64,000 nt of DNA from Chroogloeocystis siderophila 5.2 s.c.1 (GTDB lineage: Bacteria > Cyanobacteriota > Cyanobacteriia > Cyanobacteriales > Chroococcidiopsidaceae): the NCBI RefSeq assembly GCF_001904655.1, contig NZ_MRCC01000004.1, positions 62,001-126,000 of the forward strand, read 5' to 3'. The notes under the pieces are model-generated. The model searched no databases. It was not told the origin of the DNA and was given only the letters and a program-made list of their open reading frames with translations. This document shows, piece by piece, positions 17,794 to 26,938 of this stretch (positions are counted from its first letter, which is position 1; each line of letters starts with the position of its first letter). The translations under genes were made by a program, and so were the position numbers.

Positions 17794-17899
17794 TCGTGAG
17801 TAGCAGAAAGAGAGAAAGCTGCTTTGAAGGTCGCAATTTCATCTTTATTTCATTTTTGTGGAGCAAACTAAGTAGGGTGTGGCGCGATCGCCCCATTTC

Positions 17900-17931
17900 T
17901 TGACTCTCTAGTTAACTAGAGAATATAAGAT
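17900..17931 (+). promoter_or_regulatory. MerR-type promoter/operator of the DUF305 gene
   Basis: TTGACT (17900-17905), a 20-base spacer holding the perfect palindrome CTCTAGTTAACTAGAG (17906-17921), then TAAGAT (17926-17931). It shares 14 of 16 palindrome bases with the site at 9707-9722 and the TTGACT box with the site at 13469-13474. The start codon lies 33 bases downstream. Confidence 0.75.
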
Positions 17932-17963
17932 GAAAATGTTTGTTCTGAAAAGAGAAGTCAAAG

Positions 17964-18641
17964 ATGCTTTTAAAAAAGCGTTTTGCGTTAAATATTGTAG
18001 CGATCGCCACAACGGGTGGGTTCATCGCATCTTGTGCAGCGGTTCCACCAACTCCAACGTCAGGATCAAACACACAAGCATCGAATACACAAAGCACACA
18101 GCAAATGCCACATCATGGTATGAATCATGCGATGGCAATGGATTTAGGTCCTGCGGATGCAAACTACGACTTGCGGTTTATTGATGCAATGGTTCCACAC
18201 CATCAAGGTGCAGTAGAAATGGCGCAAGCAGCTTTAGAGAAATCGCAACGTGCAGAAATTAAAGAGCTAGCAACAGAGATTATTGCAGTACAGCAGAGGG
18301 AAATTGCACAGCTACAGCAATGGCGACAAGCATGGTATCCGCAAGCAAGTAACACCCCAGTGGCTTACAATCCTCAGACAGGTGAGACGGTACCAATGTC
18401 GCAACAGCAAATGCATAGCATGATGATGCATGGCGATTTAGGAGCTGCTGATGCTGAATTTGATCGGCGTTTCATTAATGCAATGATTCCCCATCATGAA
18501 GGTGCTGTAATTATGGCGCAAGATGCTTTGAATAACTCCCAGCGTCCTGAAATTAGAAAGTTGGCGCAAGAAATTATCAATTCACAAAAAGCGGAAATTA
18601 AGCAGATGCAAGCCTGGCGACAAGCTTGGTATCAGCAATAA
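17964..18641 (+). CDS. Double DUF305 lipoprotein, probable copper-binding CopM-like
   Basis: 225 residues. An N-terminal lipoprotein signal ends at Cys24 (GGFIASC). Two DUF305 units follow, each with (R)FI(D/N)AM(V/I)PHH(Q/E)GAV.MA, then an Arg/Glu helix and QWRQAWYP or AWRQAWY at the end. A His/Met-rich segment HHGMNHAMAMD precedes unit one and HSMMMHGD precedes unit two. Tandem DUF305 domains and such His-Met runs occur in the Synechocystis copper-resistance protein CopM, so periplasmic copper binding is likely. The MerR-type promoter just upstream links it to the copper operon 4.5 kb away. Confidence 0.85.
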   Translation: MLLKKRFALNIVAIATTGGFIASCAAVPPTPTSGSNTQASNTQSTQQMPHHGMNHAMAMDLGPADANYDLRFIDAMVPHHQGAVEMAQAALEKSQRAEIKELATEIIAVQQREIAQLQQWRQAWYPQASNTPVAYNPQTGETVPMSQQQMHSMMMHGDLGAADAEFDRRFINAMIPHHEGAVIMAQDALNNSQRPEIRKLAQEIINSQKAEIKQMQAWRQAWYQQ

Positions 18642-18652
18642 GCAGAATTAGG

Positions 18653-18775
18653 GTGAAGACACGGACAAGGCGATACACGATCACTGAAACTAAGGTTCAT
18701 CAGCAATATGACAACATAGCAGCAGCTTACGATCAACGCTAGAGTCACTATGTTGGTAGTACATTAGGGTTTGTC
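18653..18775 (+). pseudogene. Remnant of a SAM methyltransferase gene (N-terminus only)
   Basis: From a GTG at 18653 the frame reads TETKVHQQYDNIAAAYDQR, then TAG, then SHYVGSTLGF. This is the normal opening of a methyltransferase (YDxIAxxYDxRW..Y); the stop replaces the expected Trp codon TGG. The sequence then runs into the end of a transposon remnant at 18781, so the rest of the gene is gone. The gene began 11 bases after the DUF305 stop codon and was probably in its operon. Confidence 0.65.
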
Positions 18776-18780
18776 AAATA

Positions 18781-19192
18781 GTTTGTGTCAAGCATGATTC
18801 GTCAAGTAGGAAATCGCTCACTATAGGCGATCGCAAATCGATTCAACGCAGCCTTCCAATCCTTAATCGGCATCGTCCACTTTTTAGAAATGTTTTGGAG
18901 TGCAAGATACACGAATGATAGTTTTTTCCTGTGACCGTTGCGGCGATTTCGCTCGCTGGGCTGTGCTCTGGTTGAATTTGAGTGCGCGTTGTTCTGCCAG
19001 GTGGGTATCCGTCTGTGCTTGCAGACACCGTTCCACCAAAGCTTTGCTCAATTGTTTGAGAATTCCACCCTCCCCCAGTAAATCTTCTGGATGATCGTAG
19101 CCTTGGAGCAATTCATCAAGTAATTCCGGTCTAAAGGTCATACTCATTGTGTCAATTGTTCATTCGATCTTGTTTTGACCTTTGACACAAAT
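18781..19192 (-). mobile_element. Internally deleted IS256-type element (MITE-like)
   Basis: Inverted ends TTTGTGTCAA (18782-18791) and TTGACACAAA (19182-19191) bound about 410 bases that hold the two ends of an IS256/Mutator transposase gene with its middle missing. No target-site duplication is evident. It lies between the methyltransferase remnant and an IS701-type remnant. Confidence 0.65.
18802..19147 (-). pseudogene. IS256-family transposase with internal deletion
   Basis: The N-terminus from 19147 (LLDELLQGYDHPEDLLGEGG, then LKQLSKALVERCLQAQTDTHL) is a standard IS256/Mutator transposase opening. After about 55 residues homology is lost. In another frame near 18880-18802 the typical C-terminal end appears, KWTMPIKDWKAALNRFAIAY then SERFPT and stop. 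About 300 residues including the DDE centre are therefore missing, so the gene is dead. Confidence 0.7.
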
Positions 19193-19204
19193 CATTCTAC
19201 ATAC

Positions 19205-19552
19205 CCCGCCACAGACCAGCTAGGTTTAGGAGAATACGAAGTTCGTTCCTGGCACAGTTGGCATCGACACATCACTCTTGTCCTGGCTGCTCAAACATTT
19301 CTCACAGTCCTACGACATGAAGCCGAGCCTGTCGTCAACGGGACTACCCCCTTTACCTCTAGTAATAACTGGCAGTCTGGCTACGTTCAAAGCGCTGCGA
19401 GACTTATCATCCAGTTGAGCATTTGGGAAATGAAACGGTGGGTAAGTCGCCTCTTGTTTCCTCCAGTTTGGTGTCTAGAACACTTTCTCCACTTGTCTTA
19501 TTGGCGCAGATCTCATCAAGCACTGGCTCGCCACTACCATTACCAAAAGTGA
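19205..19552 (+). pseudogene. C-terminal remnant of an IS701-type transposase
   Basis: The frame reads DQLGLGEYEVRSWHSWHRHI then TLVLAAQTFLTVLR, ending LSYWRRSHQALARHYHYQK. These match the last part of IS701-family DDE transposases of cyanobacteria (the YEVRSWxxWHRHITL segment carries the final acidic residue). There is no N-terminal part; the upstream 30 bases belong to the end of the IS256-type remnant. Not functional. Confidence 0.65.
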
Positions 19553-19662
19553 ATTTACTCCTCTAGTTATCTACAACTGTAATAACTAACCGCTGCTGGG
19601 TACTGTGCGAAACAGCTATCTCGGTCAGGACTCGGATGTCTTCAGACGCTCGTGCGTAAGAC

Positions 19663-21034
19663 TCATGCAGGCAAAATCTGAAATAACGTTTCTAAATTGG
19701 GGTAAACATCACAGCTAAGTAATGCTAGTAATGCTGCACCGTAAGCCGCATCTTCAGCTATTATTGGTTTTGCAAGATTGATACCAAGCACATCCGTAAT
19801 AATTTGTAACCAAAGCGCTGAGCGCGAAGCACCACTCGTAGCGATAAGTTGATAAATTGGGGCAAGTTCTTGCATAACATCAAACACCGCGCGTAAGCTA
19901 TACGCAACGCCTTCGAGAACCACCCGCGTCATTCGGCTTTACTATGCGCTGAAGACAAATTCAGCCACGCACCACGCGCCTCAGGATCGAGATAGGAGCT
20001 ACATTCGCCTGCCAAATGCGGTAAAAAGATAACACCATCAGAACCAGGAGACGCACTACTTGCCCACTCAATCAACTCGTCATAGCTGAAGTTTGGAAAA
20101 AAGTATCGTTATACCAGCGTAACGACAAACCACTCGCTGCTAATGTGGCGCCCAACAAGTGATAACCACTATCAGCATGACAAAATAAATGGACTCGTCC
20201 TTCCGGTTCAGCAACGGGTTGTGCCAAAGGAACAAAAATAACTCCTGAATCACCAAGACTAAGACTACCCCAATCGCAGTTTGTACTAGAAATTCCTCAG
20301 CTAATCGCCGCAGCTAGCTGCGTTGTCACCTCCACCTGCAACACTCGGTAAACCGGCGGGTAAACCTGTAACACTGGCAATTTCTGGTTTTAATTTGCCC
20401 ACAATAGCTGTTGAGTGAATGACTTGAGAAAACAGATCTGACTTAATATCGAGGGCTGTAAGAAGATCTAAATCCCAAGTGCGATCGCCTAAATTTAAAC
20501 ACCCCACACCCGAAGCATCCGACGGTTATGTTGCCATTTCCCCTGTCAGCACATATCCTAAATAATCTTTCGGTAACAGTACATGACGCATTCGCGCAAA
20601 CGCTTGCGGTTCTGATTCGCGTAACCACACAATTTTTGGTAATTGAAAGCCTGTTATTGCTGGATTACCTGTACGTTGAATTAATTCTTATCGGGGAACC
20701 ATCGTTTCAATCGTCGTAACCGCCTTACCGGTACGCTGATCGTTCCACAAAATTGCGGGTCAAATGACATTTCCTACTGCATCCAGCGGAACCATACCAT
20801 GCAAATGTGGTAATCTTGCAATTGCTGAACGACCTCAGTCAAAGCCTGAAAAGCTGCCTCAACCCAATCACTAGGATTTTGTTCTGTCCAACCACGATGC
20901 GGTGTGAGTAACGGATAGCTACGCCTTGCTTGGGCAGCGATCGCACATTGCAAAGTAACTGCAACAACCCGCACCCCACTAGTACCAAAGTCTATGCTGA
21001 TCGCAACATTATTATCAACCAAACTTAAAGTCAT
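19663..21034 (-). pseudogene. Decayed FGGY-family sugar kinase (gluconokinase/xylulokinase-like)
   Basis: Fragments in several minus-strand frames line up with one FGGY kinase. N-terminal ATP loop: VAISIDFGTSGVRVVAVTLQ then WTEQNPSDWVEAA (21034-20774). Middle: [19 protein letters not shown] and [16 protein letters not shown] (20507-20301). C-terminal: VVLEGVAYSLRAVFDVM, then SGASRSALWLQIITDVLG and EDAAYGAALLALL (19932-19663). Frameshifts and stops separate the pieces, for example around 20760, 20540, 20300 and 19940. The start at 21034 (MTLSLVDNN) fits the family. It is divergent from an intact ribokinase gene, so a sugar-use locus has been partly lost. Confidence 0.8.
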
Positions 21035-21197
21035 TTGTTCTTTGCTTGCGTTATTTGATAAATAGAAAAGTAACTTCATCTGTAGCAGTCTTAAACTGTG
21101 CGTGAAACCTCTCCCAATCTCCTTCGTCTGCGTTGCGCGAAGTCTCCATAACTCATCAACTACAGATTAATCTTTAATAAGTACCCTTTTTGTCGCT

Positions 21198-22133
21198 ATG
21201 AATCCTCGTGTCCTCGTTTTCGGTAGTATCAACATGGACTTAGTTGCCAAAGTTTCACGCTTACCCGTTCCTGGAGAAACTTTATTAGGTCATAATTTTA
21301 CAACTGTACCAGGAGGAAAAGGCGCGAATCAGGCGGTAGCCGTAGCGCGGTTGGGAATACCTACAGCAATGGTTGGGCGCGTTGGCAAAGATCAATTTGG
21401 GCAAGAGTTACTACAAAATCTGCAAAGCGATCACGTCCAAACTGATGCAGTATATATTGATGCATCGAATACTTCAGGAGTTGCAATCATTGCAGTAGAC
21501 GACAACGCCGAAAATCATATTATCGTGATTCCTGGTGCGAATGGAAACGTTGGGGAAGAAGATATCGAACGTCTTATACAGCAGCTACCAAAAGCATCCG
21601 TCTTGCTGTTACAGCTAGAAATTCCGCTTTCCGCCGTGCAACAAGCCGCACAAGCCGCACAACAAGCAGGTGTACAAGTTATTTTAGACCCTGCACCAGC
21701 ACCTACAGAGTTACCAAGAGAACTTTATCCGGTAGTTGATATCATTACGCCGAATGCCGTAGAAGCAGGTCAATTAGTGAATTTTACGGTAGATAGGCCT
21801 GAAAGTGCCGCAAAAGCCGCAACAATATTACAGCAACGCGGTGTCAAGACAGCAATTATCAAACTAGGAGCAACAGGAGTTTTCTGTGCAACCGCTGATG
21901 AAAGCTTTTTTATTCCTGCTTTTTCTGTAAAAGCGATAGATACCGTTGCCGCAGGAGATGCATTTAATGGTGGACTAGCCGCTGCATTATTTCAAGGATA
22001 TTCGCTACGTGAAGCCGTTATCTGGGGGGCTGCAACTGGAGCACTTTCGGCTACCAAAGCGGGTGCACAATCTTCATTACCCACACGCGAAACTTTTGAA
22101 GCTTTTCTGCAAGAATATCAAACACTGAAATAG
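21198..22133 (+). CDS. rbsK: Ribokinase (PfkB family)
   Basis: 311 residues, typical ribokinase size. N-terminal PfkB signature: GSINMDLVAKVSRLPVPGET followed by PGGKGANQAVAVARLG. The anion hole and catalytic base lie in DTVAAGDAFNGG with Asp254. The ribokinase-type GANGNVGEED and LDPAPAPTELP segments are present. It would phosphorylate ribose (or a related sugar) at O5 using ATP in the cytoplasm. The neighbour on the other side of the promoter region is a dead FGGY kinase, and no ribose ABC transporter is in view, so the sugar source is unclear. Confidence 0.88.
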   Translation: MNPRVLVFGSINMDLVAKVSRLPVPGETLLGHNFTTVPGGKGANQAVAVARLGIPTAMVGRVGKDQFGQELLQNLQSDHVQTDAVYIDASNTSGVAIIAVDDNAENHIIVIPGANGNVGEEDIERLIQQLPKASVLLLQLEIPLSAVQQAAQAAQQAGVQVILDPAPAPTELPRELYPVVDIITPNAVEAGQLVNFTVDRPESAAKAATILQQRGVKTAIIKLGATGVFCATADESFFIPAFSVKAIDTVAAGDAFNGGLAAALFQGYSLREAVIWGAATGALSATKAGAQSSLPTRETFEAFLQEYQTLK

Positions 22134-22382
22134 TTAGCAAGCGGTTGCGTTCAAAGATACATAACACTGTTTTCGTATACAAGTGTCCCTACTCAGAGTA
22201 GATGTAACAAATCTGCAAAGCTTCTAATAATTCACTATACGGTTCTTATATCTGGATAGACATAAAAGTAACTTCTGCCAAAAAAGTAGCTACAAGCCGC
22301 AGATAGATCTGCCCTGACAAAGCACTATCAGTCAATCCAGATTTTGCCGTTTCTGTTGTGAGTAAGTGGATTAATTAATAGC

Positions 22383-23630
22383 GTGGCTGTACGATTGAAA
22401 CAGATACCAACTTTATCGCTTGCCTTGGTACTGAGTGCCACCTGTGCAGTACCAGCGATCGCTAGTAAAACTACCTCAGACGAAAAGCTAAGGATAGCTA
22501 ATGTAGCTCAGAATTTCCGAGAAGTCGCCACTGAAGACACCCAATATGAAGGAATTCGTGTCGTTGAAATCGCCAGTGGATTAGAAAATCCTTGGGCTGT
22601 AGCATTTTTACCCGATGGGCGTTTTCTAGTAACCGAGCGTCCAGGAAGACTCAATATTATTGACAATGGTAAGGTAATCCAGGTTTCTGGCGTTCCTCAG
22701 GTCAATGCGGAAAACCAGGGTGGATTGTTGGATGTCGTTTTGCATCCTAATTATGCAACCAACGGTTGGATTTATATGACCTATTCCAAACCCAATGGTA
22801 ATGGTCAAACTGCTACTGCTGTGGCGCGGGGTCAACTAAAAGGTAATACTTTAGTTAATGTCCAAGATGTATTTGTTCAGAATCGTTATTCTGAGCCTGG
22901 ACAGCACTATGGATCGCGTCTAGCTTGGACAAACGATGGCAAATTGTTAATGACGATTGGCGATCGCTGGTTTGAGCCACTACGTGCCCAGAATTTGACA
23001 GATCATGCTGGATCAGTCTTGAGACTTAACGATGATGGTTCAGTGCCCACTGATAATCCGTTTGTGGGTAATCCAGAAGTTGCAGACGAGATTTATACTT
23101 ACGGTAACCGCAATATCCAAGCACTCGTAGTCAATCGCTCAACAGGCGAAATTTGGGCTGTAGATCATGGTCCGCGTGGTGGAGATCTACTCTATAAAAT
23201 CGAAGCAGGCAATAATTATGGCTGGCCTCGCGTGACTCGTGGACTCGACTATGATACACAAAAACCAATTTCTGAATCAGTAGCTCGTCGGATGGAAGGT
23301 GTCACTGAACCATTTTATGAATTTTTGCCGACTCATGCTCCTTCTGGGGTGACGCTAGTGACTGCTAACCGATTTCCGTCTTGGCGAGGCAATCTTTTAG
23401 TAGGGGGGCTTGCGAGTCAGCGAATTCGTCGCGTAGTCTTTGATGCGCAGGAAGTGCTTCATGAAGAAGAATTGCTGTTGCAGACGGTTGGGCGCATTCG
23501 AGATGTGCGTGAAGGTTCAGATGGCTATCTCTATGTTCTCAGCGATGAGTCTAAAGGAGGACTCTACCGCATCGAACCTGCCGAATTAAATGATAATGAC
23601 GACGATGAGGAAGATATTGAGAGTGTCTGA
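22383..23630 (+). CDS. PQQ-type soluble aldose/sorbosone dehydrogenase
   Basis: 415 residues from a GTG start. The N-terminus has a cleavable signal (TLSLALVLSATCAVPAIASK), then a six-bladed beta-propeller of the GSDH/Asd family: WAVAFLPDGRFLVTERPGRL, HPNYATNGWIYMTYS, HYGSRLAWTNDGKLLMTIGD with the probable catalytic His, YGNRNIQALVVN, DHGPRGGDLLYKIEAGNNYG. Likely a periplasmic PQQ- or metal-dependent sugar dehydrogenase, though many family members have unknown substrates. The acidic tail DNDDDEEDIESV is unusual. It follows the ribokinase gene after 249 bases. Confidence 0.85.
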   Translation: MAVRLKQIPTLSLALVLSATCAVPAIASKTTSDEKLRIANVAQNFREVATEDTQYEGIRVVEIASGLENPWAVAFLPDGRFLVTERPGRLNIIDNGKVIQVSGVPQVNAENQGGLLDVVLHPNYATNGWIYMTYSKPNGNGQTATAVARGQLKGNTLVNVQDVFVQNRYSEPGQHYGSRLAWTNDGKLLMTIGDRWFEPLRAQNLTDHAGSVLRLNDDGSVPTDNPFVGNPEVADEIYTYGNRNIQALVVNRSTGEIWAVDHGPRGGDLLYKIEAGNNYGWPRVTRGLDYDTQKPISESVARRMEGVTEPFYEFLPTHAPSGVTLVTANRFPSWRGNLLVGGLASQRIRRVVFDAQEVLHEEELLLQTVGRIRDVREGSDGYLYVLSDESKGGLYRIEPAELNDNDDDEEDIESV

Positions 23631-24418
23631 CGTTACACTCAATCGTGACCATCGAGCTAAAGCTGAATATGATGCAAATTAGATGACCAATTCAGTTGCA
23701 CCAAGCAACAGTATACAAGCTATTGGTTGTTGAATGGCGATCGCCTTGCGGATGAAATTTTTTACTGATTGCTTGTATGCGAACTCAGACGCAGTAAGCC
23801 CTAAAACCAAATGACAAGTATTGTCTAGGTAAATTAACCTGACTTTTACTTTATTGATGGGAAATGTAATGACTGTTAAATTTCAGTTATTGCAATTTCC
23901 TTTTGGTTTGATAATGCAGCTAGCACATCACTTGGCTTTTGTGTTGAAATTACAAAACATTTGGTGGGGGAAGAAAAGTGTGAATAAATGGGCAGCAGAG
24001 GAAGCAGGGGAGTAAGGAGAATTTATTTGTAGTTGTTATTGAGCGAAATGGTGTAAAACGTCAGCCTACACAACCTCCCCATAAACCACCAATTTCATTG
24101 CGCGATCGCCTGCTTGTTGTGTAGCTAAAATTGTTAGCTTGCGCTGCTTCAGCATCTTTGAAAGCATATTGCTGACAATTTAGTTTTAGATGTTACTGCT
24201 CATGTTAAACATTGAGATGCGTAACAGTACTTTATAAGACTTTGAGGACGCGGATATCACGTAAGCCGAGACAATGGCTTGTCTTAAACTTTACACCTTA
24301 CACGATATTTTAAGCTTTCTATGAATTTTTCTCAGTATAAATACATACGTCGTTCGTCATAACGCATACTGATTTTATATTAAGTTTCTCAATACATCTA
24401 GTAAGCAATCTGAAAACA
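23631..24418. other. Long intergenic region, no supported gene
   Basis: 788 bases. Only a 33-codon minus-strand frame near 24072-24173 (ending QQAGDRAMKLVVYGEVV) could be translated, and I do not recognise it. The region is AT-rich with a few GCGATCGC octamers. No repeat or RNA structure stands out. Confidence 0.5.
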
Positions 24419-24904
24419 ATGAAATTAAAGTTCTTGTATTCTCTATCTATACTCTTTACATTATCTTTTGTTGCGACACCAGCCGTTGCTCAAACTCAAG
24501 TTAGTTACCTACCATCAGTCCGCAATCGTAGCGAACAAAACAGCAGTATTGATAAATTAATGACCATAACCGGTGAGAAATATCTAATTCGCCAAGTAAC
24601 TTTACAAACGATCAACACGCTCAAAAATCAATATCCTCAAGTTCCACAAAAATTTTGGGATTCTTTCTTAGCAGAAATGAACTATGAGGAGATGAACCAA
24701 AGAATCGAAGGTATTTATAATAAATATTTCACCGAAGAAGATATTCAAGGAATGATTGCCTTTTATCAAACACCGTTAGGTCAAAAAATCATTAGTGTGT
24801 TACCTCAACTCGCACAAGAATCTTCAAAAGTAGGTCAACAGTACGGCATAGAAGCTGCTACACGGGCTATAAAGAAACTACAAGCCGCAGGTTACATACG
24901 TTAG
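24419..24904 (+). CDS. Exported DUF2059 protein
   Basis: 161 residues with a clear signal peptide (LYSLSILFTLSFVATPAVAQ). The mature part is helical and carries the DUF2059 signature IYNKYFTEEDIQGMIAFYQT then PLGQKIISVLPQLAQES. Function unknown; predicted periplasmic. The gene is convergent with dusB, with a hairpin in the 107-base gap. Confidence 0.8.
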   Translation: MKLKFLYSLSILFTLSFVATPAVAQTQVSYLPSVRNRSEQNSSIDKLMTITGEKYLIRQVTLQTINTLKNQYPQVPQKFWDSFLAEMNYEEMNQRIEGIYNKYFTEEDIQGMIAFYQTPLGQKIISVLPQLAQESSKVGQQYGIEAATRAIKKLQAAGYIR

Positions 24905-24907
24905 GAT

Positions 24908-24943
24908 AACCACCTCAAATTACTCGCGTTACAATTTGTGGTT
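24908..24943. terminator. Possible bidirectional hairpin between DUF2059 and dusB genes
   Basis: AACCAC-(CTC)-AAATT pairs with AATTTGTGGTT across a short loop. T-runs on either side are poor, so this is tentative. Confidence 0.4.
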
Positions 24944-25011
24944 CGTTTCAAAAGAGGTTCTCTGATCCATAGCAACCATTCACGCTTATTTTTTCTTTAT
25001 CTATAAACTCA

Positions 25012-26064
25012 TTAAGCCATCTGCAAATCAGATACAGCTTCTGATTCAAGTTCATCAGCAGCTAGCTGTGCGATCGCGCGATCAATAACTTCCAAGCCTT
25101 GAGCGACAGTTTCAATCACGCTCAATAATCCCCGCAATTCAGCAGCACCTGCAAAGCCTTTCGCATACCATGTCATGTGCTTACGGGCTTGGCGCACACC
25201 GCGATCGCCTTTATATTCCCATAAAGCTTGGAGATGTTCTCTAGCACACTGCAACCTTTCTACAGGCGTCGGAGGAGGTAACTCCTGTCCAGTTTTGAGA
25301 AAGTAATCAATTTCGCCAACTAAAAATGGATACCCTAATGTTCCTCGCGAACACATGACTCCATCCGCACCTGTTTGTTCTAAGCAGCGTACAGCAGCGT
25401 CTACTGAAAAAATATCACCATTAGCAATAACTGGTATCGATAACGTTTCTTTCACACGCGCGATCCATTCCCAGCGTGCAGAACCATTGTAGCCTTGAGC
25501 GCGAGTGCGACCATGTACAGTAATCATCTGTGCCCCAGCGTCTTCCATGCGCTTGGCAAAATCCAATATAGTAATGTCTTTATCTGTCCAACCAATGCGA
25601 GTTTTTACCGTCACAGGTACATCTACCGCCTTGACGACAGAGCGCACAATTTCCTCTGCAACTTCCGGTTGACGCAACAATGAAGAACCACCACCATTCT
25701 TAGTGATTTTATTCACTGGGCAACCCATATTTATATCTACCGTATCCGCGCCTTCTTCAACAGCCATCACCGCCGCTTCTGCCAAAAAATCTGGGCGACA
25801 ATCGAATAGCTGAATACTAATCGGTCGTTCATTCGGATCGACTTCCATAATCTTAGGCAACTCTTTGACATAATGCAGCCCTGTCGCGTTTACCATTTCG
25901 GTATACATCATCGATTCAGGTGCATAACGCCGCACCAACCGTCGAAATACCAAATCAGTCACGCCCGATAACGGAGACTGTAAGACGCGGCTTTTAACGG
26001 CAAACGAGCCAATTTTTAAGGGTGTTGCCAGTCGCTTTTGCAAGCTAGGAGAAAGATAAACCAT
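25012..26064 (-). CDS. dusB: tRNA-dihydrouridine synthase DusB
   Basis: 350 residues. A flavin-binding TIM barrel begins LKIGSFAVKSRVLQSPLSGV, the NifR3/DusB opening. The catalytic Cys is at 115 in DINMGCPVNKITKNGGGS. FMN-binding segments TVHGRTRAQGYNGSARWEWI and VIANGDIFSVDAA, and SRGTLGYPFL, are all present. It reduces uridine in the D-loop of tRNA using NADPH. The C-terminal helical RNA-binding part is complete. The downstream neighbour is convergent and the upstream neighbour is a divergent HNH cassette, so it appears monocistronic. Confidence 0.93.
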   Translation of the reverse strand: MVYLSPSLQKRLATPLKIGSFAVKSRVLQSPLSGVTDLVFRRLVRRYAPESMMYTEMVNATGLHYVKELPKIMEVDPNERPISIQLFDCRPDFLAEAAVMAVEEGADTVDINMGCPVNKITKNGGGSSLLRQPEVAEEIVRSVVKAVDVPVTVKTRIGWTDKDITILDFAKRMEDAGAQMITVHGRTRAQGYNGSARWEWIARVKETLSIPVIANGDIFSVDAAVRCLEQTGADGVMCSRGTLGYPFLVGEIDYFLKTGQELPPPTPVERLQCAREHLQALWEYKGDRGVRQARKHMTWYAKGFAGAAELRGLLSVIETVAQGLEVIDRAIAQLAADELESEAVSDLQMA

Positions 26065-26288
26065 AGAAACCGAGCGTAAAGATGAGTAGACAATGACTCT
26101 TTATACTTTAACGATATTGCCGACTTAATATTAAACTGGCTTTTTCGGGGTTATCAGTGAGATTTCAAGCTCAAATATAGTTCGCTTAATCACGTCTATA
26201 CACACATAGGCTGCAATTTTTGCCTCAGTAATTATACCGTTGCTGTGCATTGTCGATGCAGTTTATAAAGCTAGCTAGAAGTAAAAAT

Positions 26289-26312
26289 ATGAATAATCTT
26301 AAATATCCGTGA
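26289..26312 (+). other. Seven-codon leader frame overlapping the next start
   Basis: ATG at 26289 reads MNNLKYP then TGA at 26310-26312, overlapping the GTG start at 26309 in GTGA. Such an overlap could couple translation; alternatively one lost or gained base here would give the next gene a normal ATG start. No Shine-Dalgarno is seen for the GTG alone. Confidence 0.35.
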
Positions 26313-26926
26313 AAAGGTCAGAAGCTATTAAGCTACTCGAAAGTGAAGCATGGACGAAAGCAGACGCTATCCGTGCTTTAGAAGTCATTGACTTCAATAA
26401 TAATCCTGATGAACTTACCATTCGCCGAGCTATTTCAAATTTTGCTGGTTCCGAACTAAGTCATCGTCAACGTCTCCAAGCTGCCCAAAAGGGTCAAGTA
26501 ACTAAAAAGAACAAAGAAATTGAGCAGATCCATAAGGAATATGACGTCAAAATTACTCGATATAAACAAGAACTCAAACAAGCAAGAGAAAGAAACGAAA
26601 CAGAACTTCATAACTTAACAGCAGTCAATAATGAATTAAAAGCTGAAGTGAGAAGATTAAGCTTAAATAATGACCAGCTTAAAAAAGACAATATATCTCT
26701 CAAAGAAAAACTTCAAAATTTAACGATAGCCAATAAAGATTTAGACGCTAAGTTAACAAACACTAACTTAGTCAACGAGCAGCTTAAAAAAGATAACAAA
26801 GATTTAAAAAATGTGGTTGATGCTATTAAGCTCAAGCTAGCTATTGAAGTGAATCAGCTTTTGAAATACGAAGATAGTGAAATTCGCAAAGCATTGATAA
26901 AGCTATTTAATTCAACACTGGGCTGA
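26309..26926 (+). CDS. Coiled-coil protein of unknown function (HNH cassette gene 1)
   Basis: 205 residues from a GTG start. The first 65 residues look like a compact helical domain (AIKLLESEAWTKADAIRALE and ELTIRRAISNFAGSELSHRQ); residues about 70-180 are a long Lys/Glu/Asn-rich coiled coil with repeated NDQLKKDN and NEQLKKDNKDL heptads. No signal peptide. I do not recognise the family. It is followed by two small genes on the same strand within 12 and 8-11 bases, the last an HNH nuclease, so the three probably act together. The cassette is clearly richer in A and T than its neighbours, suggesting transfer. Coiled-coil plus nuclease pairs occur in defence systems, but no specific one is matched. 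Confidence 0.6.
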   Translation: MKRSEAIKLLESEAWTKADAIRALEVIDFNNNPDELTIRRAISNFAGSELSHRQRLQAAQKGQVTKKNKEIEQIHKEYDVKITRYKQELKQARERNETELHNLTAVNNELKAEVRRLSLNNDQLKKDNISLKEKLQNLTIANKDLDAKLTNTNLVNEQLKKDNKDLKNVVDAIKLKLAIEVNQLLKYEDSEIRKALIKLFNSTLG

Positions 26927-26938
26927 GGAGATAACTCA

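Noticed and set aside
24072-24173. 33-codon minus-strand frame ending QQAGDRAMKLVVYGEVV
   Set aside because: No ribosome site and no family recognised; could be chance.
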